Shown in pieces: positions 23,367 through 31,604 of a stretch of 39,667 bases of DNA; position 1 is the stretch's first letter, and each line of letters starts with the position of its first letter. The position numbers were made by a program, and so were the translations under genes. The stretch is taken from positions 1 through 39,667 of the forward strand of contig CAZIMF010000003.1 in NCBI GenBank assembly GCA_964540445.1. Reading direction: 5' to 3'. Source of the DNA: JALQXV01 sp964540445. Lineage in GTDB: Bacteria > Patescibacteriota > Saccharimonadia > Saccharimonadales > 2-12-FULL-41-12. Under the pieces are notes generated by a model, which was not told where the DNA came from, ran no database searches, and was given only the letters and a program-made list of their open reading frames with translations.

Positions 23367-23996
23367 ATGGATGGGTGGTTACAAACCGGATTAGTCGTCG
23401 GATCCTTGCTAGCTGTTACCGCAGCTTTTATTTGGGTGGCGCTTAGTCTTTCTGGAGGCGGTGGCAAAAAGAAAAAGGGCCAAGAAGATCCTGATTATGC
23501 CAAAGCTGCGCTCGCCGACGTTGAGGGTATCTTTAACGATGATTTCCGCGAAGAATTGCGTAACCGCGGCCGTTTACACTTCGAAAAGATTATTGGCGAG
23601 AACGCTATGTTCTTGCAGCAAGATTTGCGTCTGACAACCTCAGAAGTAAACGCCTACATGAAAGAAGAGATTACCAAGTCTCTCGAAGAGGCTTTTAAGA
23701 AGTACGAGGAATCAATACAGGATGCCAAGCAACTAGCCCTTGATTCGATTCAAAAAACCCAGGTTGCCGTTGAACAGCAGCGCGAAATACTGAACGAACA
23801 GCTCATCAAAGAAATTGCCAACGAAAAAGAACGGACAATGACCCGCTTCAACAACAATATGGCCGACGTAGTAAACCACTATGTGTTAGCTGCAATCGGT
23901 AATCAAATCGACCTTTCCGATCAACTAGAATTTATTCTTGGTGAGCTTGAGCGCAATAAGCAGGCAATTAAAGAAGATATAAATTTCGGAACGTAA
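23367..23996 (+). CDS. b-subunit-like membrane coiled-coil protein of the ATPase operon
   Basis: Candidate peripheral-stalk (subunit b) protein. One N-terminal helix (about 7-29, TGLVVGSLLAVTAAFIWVAL), a Gly/Lys hinge (GGGGKKKKG), then a long charged helical region with heptad character (about 80-175, VNAYMKEEITKSLEEAF onward to NEKERTMTRF). The end (IGNQIDLSDQLEFILGELER) could be the contact with the delta-like protein. Standard AtpF shows a similar plan but this sequence is too divergent for certainty. A purine-rich AAGGGTGGGAAG precedes the ATG at 23367. Next gene follows after 7 nt. Confidence 0.6.
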   Translation: MDGWLQTGLVVGSLLAVTAAFIWVALSLSGGGGKKKKGQEDPDYAKAALADVEGIFNDDFREELRNRGRLHFEKIIGENAMFLQQDLRLTTSEVNAYMKEEITKSLEEAFKKYEESIQDAKQLALDSIQKTQVAVEQQREILNEQLIKEIANEKERTMTRFNNNMADVVNHYVLAAIGNQIDLSDQLEFILGELERNKQAIKEDINFGT

Positions 23997-24003
23997 GGCA
24001 CTC

Positions 24004-24696
24004 ATGACTGATACACCTCCCGAACAGATAGTATTACCGGAACGACTTATAAGTTCGGTAGATTTGGCGCGTCTCATTCGTGAGCTTAAGGCAGTCGATG
24101 AGTCATTACGTCAAACCGAACTTCGAAAGCCAGGGGAGCCAACCAAATTAGCCCGTACCAGCAGTACTCTCGAAGATTTAGCACAGGCTAACAAAATTCA
24201 ACTTACCGATGAAACTCAGCGGGCACAGCTGCTCGCTCTGTTGAACAGCTTTAAAGATCACGCTCCGCGCATGCACATGAGCCTAGCTACCGAACCGTCT
24301 GCAAAGTTTACTCACAATATAATTATCTGGTTACGCAAAAATATTCACCCATTGCTGTTGCTTGAAGTTGGGTTACAACCTACGCTAGCAGCTGGCTGTA
24401 TGATTCGTACAAACAATAAATTGTTTGATCTAAGTTTGCGGCATAAGTTTACCGAGAACAGGCCACTATTGGTGCAGAAAATATCTGAAATTAGCGAAAA
24501 AATTGAAGCTGAAGCCGAAGCTGCAGCTATGGCTGCGGCCAAGGTTGCTGCAGTTGCCGCAGTCGCACCGACTGCCGTTCCTGCCACCGCACCCGCACCA
24601 GCCCAAACAGCTACGGCTCAGGCTCCAGTGCCAGTCGCCGCCGCACCAACGGCGCAACCGCCTGCTGCTGAGCCTCCCGCGGAGGCTACCTCATGA
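24004..24696 (+). CDS. atpH: delta-subunit (OSCP)-like protein with long Ala/Pro tail
   Basis: Divergent equivalent of the F1 delta subunit by position and by its central segment. LEVGLQPTLAAGCMIRTNNKLFDLSLRHKFTENR matches in layout the delta C-terminal signature (…L-x-G-G-x-x-V-R-x-G-D-x-x-x-D-x-S-V-R-x-x-L). The N-terminal half is helical (DLARLIRELKAVDESLRQTEL). Uncommon is a C-terminal tail of about 60 residues made of Ala, Pro, Thr and Val (about 170-230), likely disordered. Its stop overlaps the alpha start by 4 nt (ATGA), a sign of translational coupling. Role: links the b-like stalk to alpha subunits, by inference. Confidence 0.65.
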   Translation: MTDTPPEQIVLPERLISSVDLARLIRELKAVDESLRQTELRKPGEPTKLARTSSTLEDLAQANKIQLTDETQRAQLLALLNSFKDHAPRMHMSLATEPSAKFTHNIIIWLRKNIHPLLLLEVGLQPTLAAGCMIRTNNKLFDLSLRHKFTENRPLLVQKISEISEKIEAEAEAAAMAAAKVAAVAAVAPTAVPATAPAPAQTATAQAPVPVAAAPTAQPPAAEPPAEATS

Positions 24697-26126
24697 GTGT
24701 AAGCGATAACCAGCACTTTAATCGTCTTGTCGAAAGCGGCCAGCCCGTTGGTGAAGTCATCGGAGTCGACCGGTTCCTCGTAAAAGTAAAAGGCATGCAG
24801 CCAATTAGCACGCACGCTCTTGTAATGTTCGAAGATGGTAGTAAAGGATTTGTCAGCCAAGTCAATGAAGATGATGTCTCGATTTTACACCTTGGCGACA
24901 AAACGCTCAGTGCTGGCATGGTATCGGTGGTTCAACACCAAAAGTTGGTCTGCAAAGTCGGTAAAGATTTTATTGGTCGCGTAGTTTCAGTTAATGGCGA
25001 GCCGCTAGACGGTAAAGGCCCAATTGCAGCCGACGATACCTGGCCCGTATTTAATGTGGCGCCACCGCTGTATACCCGTAAACTACTTGATATTCAGCTC
25101 GAAAGCGGCGTTACGGCGATTGACGCGCTGTTTCCGCTCGTCCGTGGTCAACGTATTGCAGTACTGGGCGACAGCAAGTCTGGCAAAAGTAGTGTCGTTA
25201 CCCAGCTGACAATTAATCAGAAGAATACCGATCAGGTAGTGGTTTACTGCATGATTGCCAAACGGCGTAGCGACATCGACGCTTTGCTTTCTAAACTTGA
25301 GTCCACCGATTCGCTCAAAAGTGCCATTGTAGTCGTTTCAACCATGTTTGAATCACTCATTTTAAGCTATATTGCACCATATGTGGCCTGTGCCATGGCA
25401 GAGTACTTTTGGCAGAAATGCGATCAAGACGCAATTATTATTTATGATGACTTAACTAGCCATGCCCATGCATACCGAGAAGTAGCCTTGCTGACTGGTA
25501 CCAGCCCGGGGCGCGACAGTTACCCGGGTGATATGTTCTTTGCACACTCCAGCTTGCTCGAGAGGGCCGGTAGGCTTGATAGGAACGGAAAGCACCTAAC
25601 CAGTATTCCGGTCGTTCTGGCGGCCTCTGGTGACATCACCGCCTATCTTCCTACCAACGTTATGTCCATTACCGACGGCCAGTGGATCCTCGACATGGAG
25701 TTATTCCGTGCCGGTATCCGCCCGGCGCTTAATACTGGCCTTAGTGTGACCCGTGTTGGTGGTGTTGGCCACAATAAACGGCAAAAAGCACTGGCTGCCG
25801 GAACACTCAAAATGTTGGCCGCCTATCGTCAGGCCGAAGAATTTTCACACTTTGGTTCCGAGCTAGCCCTCGAAGCCAAGATTGCGCTCGAAAAAGGAGC
25901 CAACATCTTTAAGGTCTTAAACCAAGGCCCGGCCGAGACGTATTCGCTGTATTGTCAGCAGATGATGCTCGACATTGTTCTTAACCTCGAAGATGGTGTA
26001 AAAATCGACGTCGATACGCTTAAAACCAACGTCCGTGATTATGCCGAGCAAATTACAAAAGACGAAGATTACGACAAAGTCCGTGATGAGCTCAAGGCTA
26101 AGTCAGTCGTGGAGCTTAAAAAATGA
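24693..26126 (+). CDS. atpA: F1 ATPase alpha subunit
   Basis: Non-catalytic nucleotide-binding subunit of F1. Seen: GKDFIGRVVSVNGEPLDGKGP, Walker A LGDSKSGKSS (usually GDRQTGKT), YDDLTSHAHAYREVALL, GRDSYPGDMFFAHSSLLERAG, ITAYLPTNVMSITDGQ, the arginine finger in GLSVTRVGG and the C-terminal helical bundle (GTLKMLAAYRQAEEFSHFGSEL). Length 477 aa against about 500-510 normally; the N-terminus starts almost at the beta-barrel, so the N-terminal helix that usually meets delta is short or absent. Coupled by 4-nt overlaps to the delta-like and gamma genes. Confidence 0.93.
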   Translation: MSVSDNQHFNRLVESGQPVGEVIGVDRFLVKVKGMQPISTHALVMFEDGSKGFVSQVNEDDVSILHLGDKTLSAGMVSVVQHQKLVCKVGKDFIGRVVSVNGEPLDGKGPIAADDTWPVFNVAPPLYTRKLLDIQLESGVTAIDALFPLVRGQRIAVLGDSKSGKSSVVTQLTINQKNTDQVVVYCMIAKRRSDIDALLSKLESTDSLKSAIVVVSTMFESLILSYIAPYVACAMAEYFWQKCDQDAIIIYDDLTSHAHAYREVALLTGTSPGRDSYPGDMFFAHSSLLERAGRLDRNGKHLTSIPVVLAASGDITAYLPTNVMSITDGQWILDMELFRAGIRPALNTGLSVTRVGGVGHNKRQKALAAGTLKMLAAYRQAEEFSHFGSELALEAKIALEKGANIFKVLNQGPAETYSLYCQQMMLDIVLNLEDGVKIDVDTLKTNVRDYAEQITKDEDYDKVRDELKAKSVVELKK

Positions 26127-26977
26127 GCCGGCTGCAAGAAATCGAAAAAGAAATGAAGGGCATGGGCGCCATGGTTGAGATGAGCAGTGTCTTCGAAGGC
26201 ATTGCCAGTATGAAGATTGCTCGCATTAAAAACCAAGTGCTCCAAGCAACCATGTTTTTTGACGATTTATGGGCAATCTACACTCAAATTCGTGTCGACA
26301 GCCTGTTTCGTTTTGGCCGCAACACAAGTTCTGACGAAGTTATTACCAAAGAACTTTACATTATTATTACCGCCGAAGGTGGGTTTAGCGGTGACATCGA
26401 CCAAAAACTGGTACGCTACATGCTCGAATCATACGACGAAGCAAAGCAAGACATTATTGTCATCGGTCACCATGGTGCCGTCCAGCTAGCCCAGCGAGGA
26501 GTGAGTTTTAAAAAGTACTTTAAGCTTCCCTCAAATGACAAAAATATTAACGTGGCGCCGATTATTAAATATGTGCAGCAGTATAAAAGTGCCAGCGTTT
26601 TCTACCAGGAATACGTGTCATTGATGGTGCAAGACGTGCGTAAAATTGAACTGTCTAGCGCTGTCAATAACATTGGGAAAAGTGCTGAAAAAAGCGATGA
26701 ATACATTAGTGAAGAAACCTATATATTTGAGCCGAGCACCTTTGTGTTGGTAGATCATCTCGAACGCTCAATGATGCAGATCGCTCTTGAGCAATTAATC
26801 CTTGACTCCAAATTAGCGCAGTACGCTAGCCGGTTCCGCGCCATGTCGGCATCACACCAGGCAGCCGACGATCAATTTGCCGAAGCCCGTCTGCGGTTTA
26901 ACCGCGGCAAACGAGCCATTAAAGATGAACGCCTGAAAGAGATTATCAATGGCATCAAGAAGGCGAGAGTAGCATGA
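26123..26977 (+). CDS. atpG: F1 ATPase gamma subunit
   Basis: Rotor shaft of F1. The N-terminal helix (RLQEIEKEMKGMGAMVEMSS then GIASMKIARIKNQ) and C-terminal helix (SRFRAMSASHQAADDQF to RAIKDERLKEIINGIKK) have the classical gamma coiled-coil pattern (…S.R..AM..A...A.......N..R...IT.E..EI..G…). The middle Rossmann-like part is divergent (ITAEGGFSGDIDQKLVRYM instead of the common TSDRGLCGGFN), although the G-G-F/L-S/C-G-D/G order is retained. 284 aa, normal length. Overlaps both neighbours by 4 nt. This would connect F1 to the membrane rotor. Confidence 0.9.
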   Translation: MSRLQEIEKEMKGMGAMVEMSSVFEGIASMKIARIKNQVLQATMFFDDLWAIYTQIRVDSLFRFGRNTSSDEVITKELYIIITAEGGFSGDIDQKLVRYMLESYDEAKQDIIVIGHHGAVQLAQRGVSFKKYFKLPSNDKNINVAPIIKYVQQYKSASVFYQEYVSLMVQDVRKIELSSAVNNIGKSAEKSDEYISEETYIFEPSTFVLVDHLERSMMQIALEQLILDSKLAQYASRFRAMSASHQAADDQFAEARLRFNRGKRAIKDERLKEIINGIKKARVA

Positions 26978-28281
26978 GTAAAGGTGTTATTTCGTCTATT
27001 AAAGACCTGATTGTTTTTGTTAGTTTTGATGAAGACAGTCCAAACATCGGCGAGATTTTAAAAGTTGATAATGAATTAAAAACCCAGTTACTCGTAGAAC
27101 GCATCGATGTTCATGGTCAGGTGCTGTGCCTGAATGTTCGTTCCGATCGCTCATTGCAGCGTGGTATGCCTGTCGATCGGACGCACGAGGGTATCCAGAT
27201 CCCGCTCGGGGATAAGACCATCGGTCGTATTTTTGATGCACTTGGCCAGCCTCTTGACGGGCTTCCACAGATAGAGGACAAGGATTTAGCTTACAAAGAC
27301 ATCCTCAAAGTTCCGGCTCGTAGCACCAACTTTACTGTCCAGCAGCCCGAGATTCTCGAAACCGGTATCAAGGTTATTGATTTTATTACCCCATTTGTTA
27401 AGGGGCGTAAAATTGGTATTGTCGGTGGCGCCGGTGTTGGTAAGACGGTGCTTACTATGGAACTTATTAACAACATTGCCCAAAGCGGTTCCGGGCTGTC
27501 CTTCTTTGCCGGTATTGGTGAGCGTATTCGTGAAGGTCACGAATTGTATGACACGCTTAAAGATGCTGATTTGCTTAAAAATACCTGCATGTTCTTTGGG
27601 CAGATGAATGAAAATCCAATCCAACGTGCCTTGGTAGGTATTGCCGCCGTCGCCCTAGCTGAGGATTTTCGTGATAACCATAAAAAAGACATCCTGTTTT
27701 TTGCCGACAATATGTACCGTTACGTACAAGCCAAAAACGAACTGGCTACTATTTTAGGTCAGATTCCAAATGAAGGTGGTTACGAACCAACTATTTTCTC
27801 GGATATTAAAGTCTTGCAGGATCGCCTGACTTCCAATGAGAACGGTTCAATTACGTCAGTGCAGACTATTTATGTCCCAGCCGATGATAATTCTGACCCG
27901 GCCGTCCAAATGATCTCCCACGAGCTTGACGCCATTTTGGTGCTGTCCCGTGCAATTGCCGAGCAGGGAATTCGCCCGGCTGTCGATTTAACCCGAACCA
28001 GCTCATCTCTTTTGACACCAGAAATTGTCGGCGATCGTCATTATGTGCTTAGTGTGCAAGTCCAGGCTCTACTCCAAAAATACGAATCCTTAAAAGGCAT
28101 CATTGCTATTATTGGCGAAAACGAACTGTCGCCAGCCGATCGATCTGATTACGCGAAAGCTAAAAAGCTCATTACCAACTTTACCCAGAGTATGCACGTA
28201 ACCGAAAAACTTAACGGTATCCCCGGTGAATCATTTACCCGCGAACAAACGCTGGCTAGTATCGAAGAAATTATTGTCTAA
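26974..28281 (+). CDS. atpD: F1 ATPase beta subunit (catalytic)
   Basis: Catalytic subunit for ATP synthesis or hydrolysis. All key sites are present: Walker A GIVGGAGVGKTVL (about 148-160), catalytic glutamate in GIGERIREGHELYD, Walker B FFADNMYRY, PSAVGYQPTL-like segment GQIPNEGGYEPTI, TSVQTIYVPADDNSDPA (P-A-D-D), GIRPAVD, and the DELSEEDR-like NELSPADRSDYAKAKKL. Length 435 aa against about 460-480; the C-terminal bundle ends early. Compared with the usual GERTREGNDLY, T is I and N is H here, mild divergence. The start is coupled to gamma; epsilon follows after 21 nt. The enzyme should be able to hydrolyse ATP. Confidence 0.95.
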   Translation: MSKGVISSIKDLIVFVSFDEDSPNIGEILKVDNELKTQLLVERIDVHGQVLCLNVRSDRSLQRGMPVDRTHEGIQIPLGDKTIGRIFDALGQPLDGLPQIEDKDLAYKDILKVPARSTNFTVQQPEILETGIKVIDFITPFVKGRKIGIVGGAGVGKTVLTMELINNIAQSGSGLSFFAGIGERIREGHELYDTLKDADLLKNTCMFFGQMNENPIQRALVGIAAVALAEDFRDNHKKDILFFADNMYRYVQAKNELATILGQIPNEGGYEPTIFSDIKVLQDRLTSNENGSITSVQTIYVPADDNSDPAVQMISHELDAILVLSRAIAEQGIRPAVDLTRTSSSLLTPEIVGDRHYVLSVQVQALLQKYESLKGIIAIIGENELSPADRSDYAKAKKLITNFTQSMHVTEKLNGIPGESFTREQTLASIEEIIV

Positions 28282-28302
28282 CAAATGATACAGGCGTAAT
28301 CA

Positions 28303-28701
28303 ATGTCTAAAAAAGATACAAAGAAACAAGATGAAGCTGATGGTTCGACTGAAACCGAAGCTACCACACCGACCGTAGATGAACAATCAACGAGTGCTGC
28401 TGCTCAGCCAGGTGATGGGACAAAGGATTCTGTCCAAAAAGAGGACATCGATCCAAATAGTATTCAAGTGAAGGTTTATTCACCATACCAAACATATTAT
28501 GATGCAGCCGCCAAAAGTATTTCAGCCGAAAATGATACTGGTCCTTTTGACATCTTGCCACGTCACCACAACTTTATGACGTTAGTAAACCCGTGCGAAG
28601 TGGTTATCAGAGTAGATGAGGCCGAAGACAAGAAAATTCGCATTAGTCGCGGAGTTATGCACGTTCGTAGCAACAAAGTCACGCTTTTCCTCGACGTCTA
28701 G
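28303..28701 (+). CDS. atpC: F1 ATPase epsilon-like subunit without C-terminal helices
   Basis: Only the N-terminal beta-sandwich domain of epsilon is present: IQVKVYSPYQTYYDAAAKSIS, GPFDILPRHHNFMTLVNP (usual GxxGILPGHxPLxTxLxPG) and IRISRGVMHVRSNKVTLFLDV (usual GFxEVxxxxVTVLAD). The protein stops there, so the two-helix C-terminal domain that inhibits ATP hydrolysis in many bacteria is missing. Before the domain is an acidic, Thr/Glu/Gln-rich extension of about 45 residues, likely disordered. It closes the operon. Palindrome copy 6 lies downstream. Confidence 0.85.
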   Translation: MSKKDTKKQDEADGSTETEATTPTVDEQSTSAAAQPGDGTKDSVQKEDIDPNSIQVKVYSPYQTYYDAAAKSISAENDTGPFDILPRHHNFMTLVNPCEVVIRVDEAEDKKIRISRGVMHVRSNKVTLFLDV

Positions 28702-28731
28702 ACTTGGGAGGCCTAGACATGGGTGTGTTTT

Positions 28732-28784
28732 CGAGTACTATACTTAGGTTTCATTAAAATTTAATGAACTCGAGGTATAGCAAC
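28732..28784. repeat. Dispersed intergenic palindrome, copy 6
   Basis: Core TTCATTAAAATTTAATGAA (28750-28768) identical to copy 1; left arm GAGTACTATAC, right arm GAGGTATAGC. It lies between the convergent ends of the ATPase operon and the beta-helix gene. A further short hairpin CTGGGCC/GGCCCAG follows at 28793-28817. Confidence 0.85.
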
Positions 28785-28857
28785 AAAAAGACCTGGGCCC
28801 AAAAGACCTAGGCCCAGTAGTGACCTATATCTAATGAAGTAATTAGTGTGAATATAA

Positions 28858-29880
28858 TTAGTCGATGGCGACGTAGTCGAAGGCGAAGCTTTGGCCGCCG
28901 GGAGGGGTGTTGGCGGTGCAAATACTAAAGTTGCTGCTGGTTCGGTTTATGTAATAGTTGAGGCTTGCAGCAGCTGAACCGACCGGTGTTATAACAACAT
29001 GTGGAGTACCGTTAAAACGTTGAGCGAAGTTGACAGTTACAAAACAGCCGGGGCCGGGGCTACCACCAGTGTTAATGGCTACAGTTCCACCGCTGTCGGT
29101 GCCGCTCACAGAGCTGGTGCCGCCGCTGCCGAGCGCTGAACCGTCAGACTTACCCGGTGTGCCGCCGCCGGCATCGATGTGCTTGGTGAATTGGATATCG
29201 CCGTTAATCTGGAGCGCCTGAACGTTAAGGGCACCGGCTGTTAGGGTGCCGCCAAAACTACCCGAACCAGTTACTGTTAAATTATTCTGAATGTTAACAG
29301 CACCTTGGATGGTTGCGCTTCCGGCAACCTGAAGCTGGTTGGCTTGTGCCTGGCCAAGTGTACTTTGGCCAGAAACGGTTAAGCCGGGAAGATTAAGGGG
29401 CGCACCGGCTTTAATTTCCCCGGCAACCTCAAGGCCACCGCGAATTAGTACACGCCCTGCAAAAATTGCATTGGATTCAACGCTTAGGATTTGTTTTGGG
29501 TCGCCGACTTTAACATCGGTTTGACGTAGTTGGTCGAGCGCTTCTTGGCTGAGTGGTTCGGTTTTGATTTGAGTCTGGGAGTCGCCGCTGAGCTGACGAC
29601 TTTTTAAAACGCTTATAGCAGTAACTACACCAGCAATCACGAGTAAAAATACAAACAGAAGCAGGTAGATATTAAATCGTTCAAAGGCTCCTTTAATAGA
29701 GCCCTTCTTTTTCTTATCTTTTTTGGAGTTACTGACACCGGGCATGACGACCGTTCCGTTGTCTTTGGTGGCGTCGGTTGTTTGCTCTCCCTCAACTACG
29801 GTTGTTTGAATCTCTAATGAATCATCGGTAACCGATTCGACAGCTTCATTTTCTTTGGTATCTTTTTTATCGTTTTCCAT
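28858..29880 (-). CDS. Membrane-anchored beta-helix-like surface protein
   Basis: No named family recognised. Order: acidic cytoplasmic N-terminus (1-50, rich in Asp, Glu, Thr), a Lys cluster (KKDKKKKG), one helix (about 74-92, YLLLFVFLLVIAGVVTAI), then from about residue 130 a series of short beta-strand repeats (FAGRVLIRGGLEVAGEI; LTVSGQSTLGQ; LQVAGSATIQGAV; LTVTGSGSFGGTL; LNVQALQINGDI) of the kind that stack into a right-handed beta-helix (bactofilin- or tail-fibre-like). A Gly/Ser linker leads to a C-terminal domain of about 65 residues with two cysteines (PGCFVTVNF, SICTANTP). A single-pass stalk facing outward is inferred. Confidence 0.75.
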   Translation of the reverse strand: MENDKKDTKENEAVESVTDDSLEIQTTVVEGEQTTDATKDNGTVVMPGVSNSKKDKKKKGSIKGAFERFNIYLLLFVFLLVIAGVVTAISVLKSRQLSGDSQTQIKTEPLSQEALDQLRQTDVKVGDPKQILSVESNAIFAGRVLIRGGLEVAGEIKAGAPLNLPGLTVSGQSTLGQAQANQLQVAGSATIQGAVNIQNNLTVTGSGSFGGTLTAGALNVQALQINGDIQFTKHIDAGGGTPGKSDGSALGSGGTSSVSGTDSGGTVAINTGGSPGPGCFVTVNFAQRFNGTPHVVITPVGSAAASLNYYINRTSSNFSICTANTPPGGQSFAFDYVAID

Positions 29881-30047
29881 GTGCCCACGTAGTTACTTTT
29901 TGTTAGTAAAGCTATTACCAGTTAGCATACTATATTTGCTTTAAAAAGCATAAACGTGTTGTATTTTTTGACGACATAAGCCACAATAATAGAAAACGAG
30001 GATTATAGCTAACACCTAGCGGCAAACAAACACGAAACATACGCACT

Positions 30048-30725
30048 ATGAAATACAATCAGCAGCTTAATTACCAGAAGCGAAAGCGCTTTATATTACG
30101 CGTAAAAATACTTGCTCTGCTGTTGATTATCCCTCCCATTGCTGTCTCGGTTTATCTATACTTTTCTGCAGTTAATCGCCAAAATTCAAATACTCCTCAG
30201 TCTACTACCTCTCAAGAAACCAGCGGTTACTTTGCCTCAACTGTTCAGGTATTTCGTTCGGCGTACTTTCAGTTTCAGGCAGATAAAACTTGGGCTGAAG
30301 TGCCAGCCGAGTCAACCCCGACTAAATTTGTCTACCGTAGTTTGAGGGCAACTCTTGTAGAACATGATCTAACGATCTACGTAAATGACATACCTGCAAA
30401 CTTAACTGCCAATAGAGTTTTGCCGTCTAATATAAAGACTGGTTCTGAGCTGTTGCCAATCGCCGTTTCTGAGCATTGTCTTAAAGCGGCTAAAGTCTCT
30501 ACCGCCGAGGATCGTGAAATTGTAGTAGATAATGTGCGTCTGCGGTGTAATGCCGACAGTACTAACTACACAGTATTGGTCGGACAGTCAGGGGGCAGTA
30601 CGGTACTTAATTTGTTGCGACCCGATGGCAAGACGGCCAAATATTCAATTTTATATTCAAATTTGCGGGCTACTCCAGATGCCTCGCAGATAATGGATAT
30701 CGTTAGTAGTTTTCAAACGCGTTAA
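30048..30725 (+). CDS. Unknown single-pass membrane protein
   Basis: No family recognised. Very basic N-terminus (QKRKRFILRVK), one helix (about 22-44, ILALLLIIPPIAVSVYLYFSAV), a Ser/Thr/Gln linker and an outer domain of about 170 residues with two cysteines (SEHCLKAAK, RLRCNADS), perhaps a disulfide. Ends with IVSSFQTR. In overall layout (helix, polar linker, small outer domain) it resembles the protein at 6305-7021. It opens the run of surface genes. Confidence 0.75.
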   Translation: MKYNQQLNYQKRKRFILRVKILALLLIIPPIAVSVYLYFSAVNRQNSNTPQSTTSQETSGYFASTVQVFRSAYFQFQADKTWAEVPAESTPTKFVYRSLRATLVEHDLTIYVNDIPANLTANRVLPSNIKTGSELLPIAVSEHCLKAAKVSTAEDREIVVDNVRLRCNADSTNYTVLVGQSGGSTVLNLLRPDGKTAKYSILYSNLRATPDASQIMDIVSSFQTR

Positions 30726-30760
30726 GATAAAAGCTTATGATATACTTTTTGGTATAGCTT

Positions 30761-31534
30761 ATGAGAAAAAATAAACAGAGAGTACGATTTAGTTACCTGC
30801 TTCTATGTGGATTATTTTTTATTCCATCGTTGGTAGCCGCTCAGTCGTCCTCGACTAACTATAAAGTTGAAGAAACTTACTTTGGAAGCGGCGGCAACGT
30901 TGACACGAGCTCGGCTAGTTATAAAGCGCGCCAATCACTTGGTTCGCTTGGTGTTGGTGATATTTCAAGTACTAACTACCGTGCCGTTGCAGGCTTTGTA
31001 ACCCCCTCAGAACCATTTCTCGAAGCCGGTGTTACCGGTGCAAACGTTGATTTTGGCACGCTATCCTCGGGTGCTACTTCATATGCCACTTCACAAGGCG
31101 GCGCATGTAACTGCACTTTCTATGTCCGAAGTTATCTTTCCTCAAGCTATTCAGTTACAACTGCCTCACAGCCTCCAACGAGTGAAAGCGGAAATGTTAT
31201 ACCTGCAAAAACAGTCCAAGGCATACCTAGCGCTAGCCCCACAGTTGCAGAGTTTGGCATGAATCTAGTGCTTAATGCAGCATCCTTGGGAGCTAATCCC
31301 GTAAACGTTCCAGATGGTACATTTGCAGATGGCAAAGCAGCAAACGGCTACCAGACCCCAGACAACTATAAGTATAACGTTGGCGACACTATTGCTACAT
31401 CACCGGCAACAGCTGGGAATCAAGCAATTGGGCAGACTAACTACACCATCTCTTATATTATGAAGATAGCTAATCTCACCCCCGCCGGACAGTACACCAT
31501 GCGCCACATCATAATTGCTGTCGCCACTTTCTAG
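30761..31534 (+). CDS. Secreted surface protein sharing the C-terminal ATF motif
   Basis: Signal peptide (about 10-28, YLLLCGLFFIPSLVAAQS). The N-terminal part has repeats of S-x-N/S-Y-K/R (SSSTNYKVEET, SSASYKARQSLGSLGVGD, SSTNYRAVAGF), then a beta-rich domain with a C-N-C pair (GGACNCTFYVRSYLSSSYSVTT). The C-terminus is LTPAGQYTMRHIIIAVATF; its P-x-G-x-Y-T...A-x-x-F ending recurs at the ends of the three large surface proteins (PTGTYTVATTYIATATF). A shared export, assembly or anchoring signal, or simply a common last beta-strand, is possible. Function unknown. Confidence 0.78.
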   Translation: MRKNKQRVRFSYLLLCGLFFIPSLVAAQSSSTNYKVEETYFGSGGNVDTSSASYKARQSLGSLGVGDISSTNYRAVAGFVTPSEPFLEAGVTGANVDFGTLSSGATSYATSQGGACNCTFYVRSYLSSSYSVTTASQPPTSESGNVIPAKTVQGIPSASPTVAEFGMNLVLNAASLGANPVNVPDGTFADGKAANGYQTPDNYKYNVGDTIATSPATAGNQAIGQTNYTISYIMKIANLTPAGQYTMRHIIIAVATF

Positions 31535-31604
31535 TCCTCCATATTTAAAGAGTAGCTTTTAGAGATATCTCTGTTATGCTTAAAGGCAATAACGGAGGAA
31601 CAGT

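Noticed and set aside
28793..28817. CTGGGCC/GGCCCAG hairpin as the ATPase-operon terminator
   Set aside because: Seven-base-pair stem with an 11-nt loop and no T-run on either side; too weak to claim.
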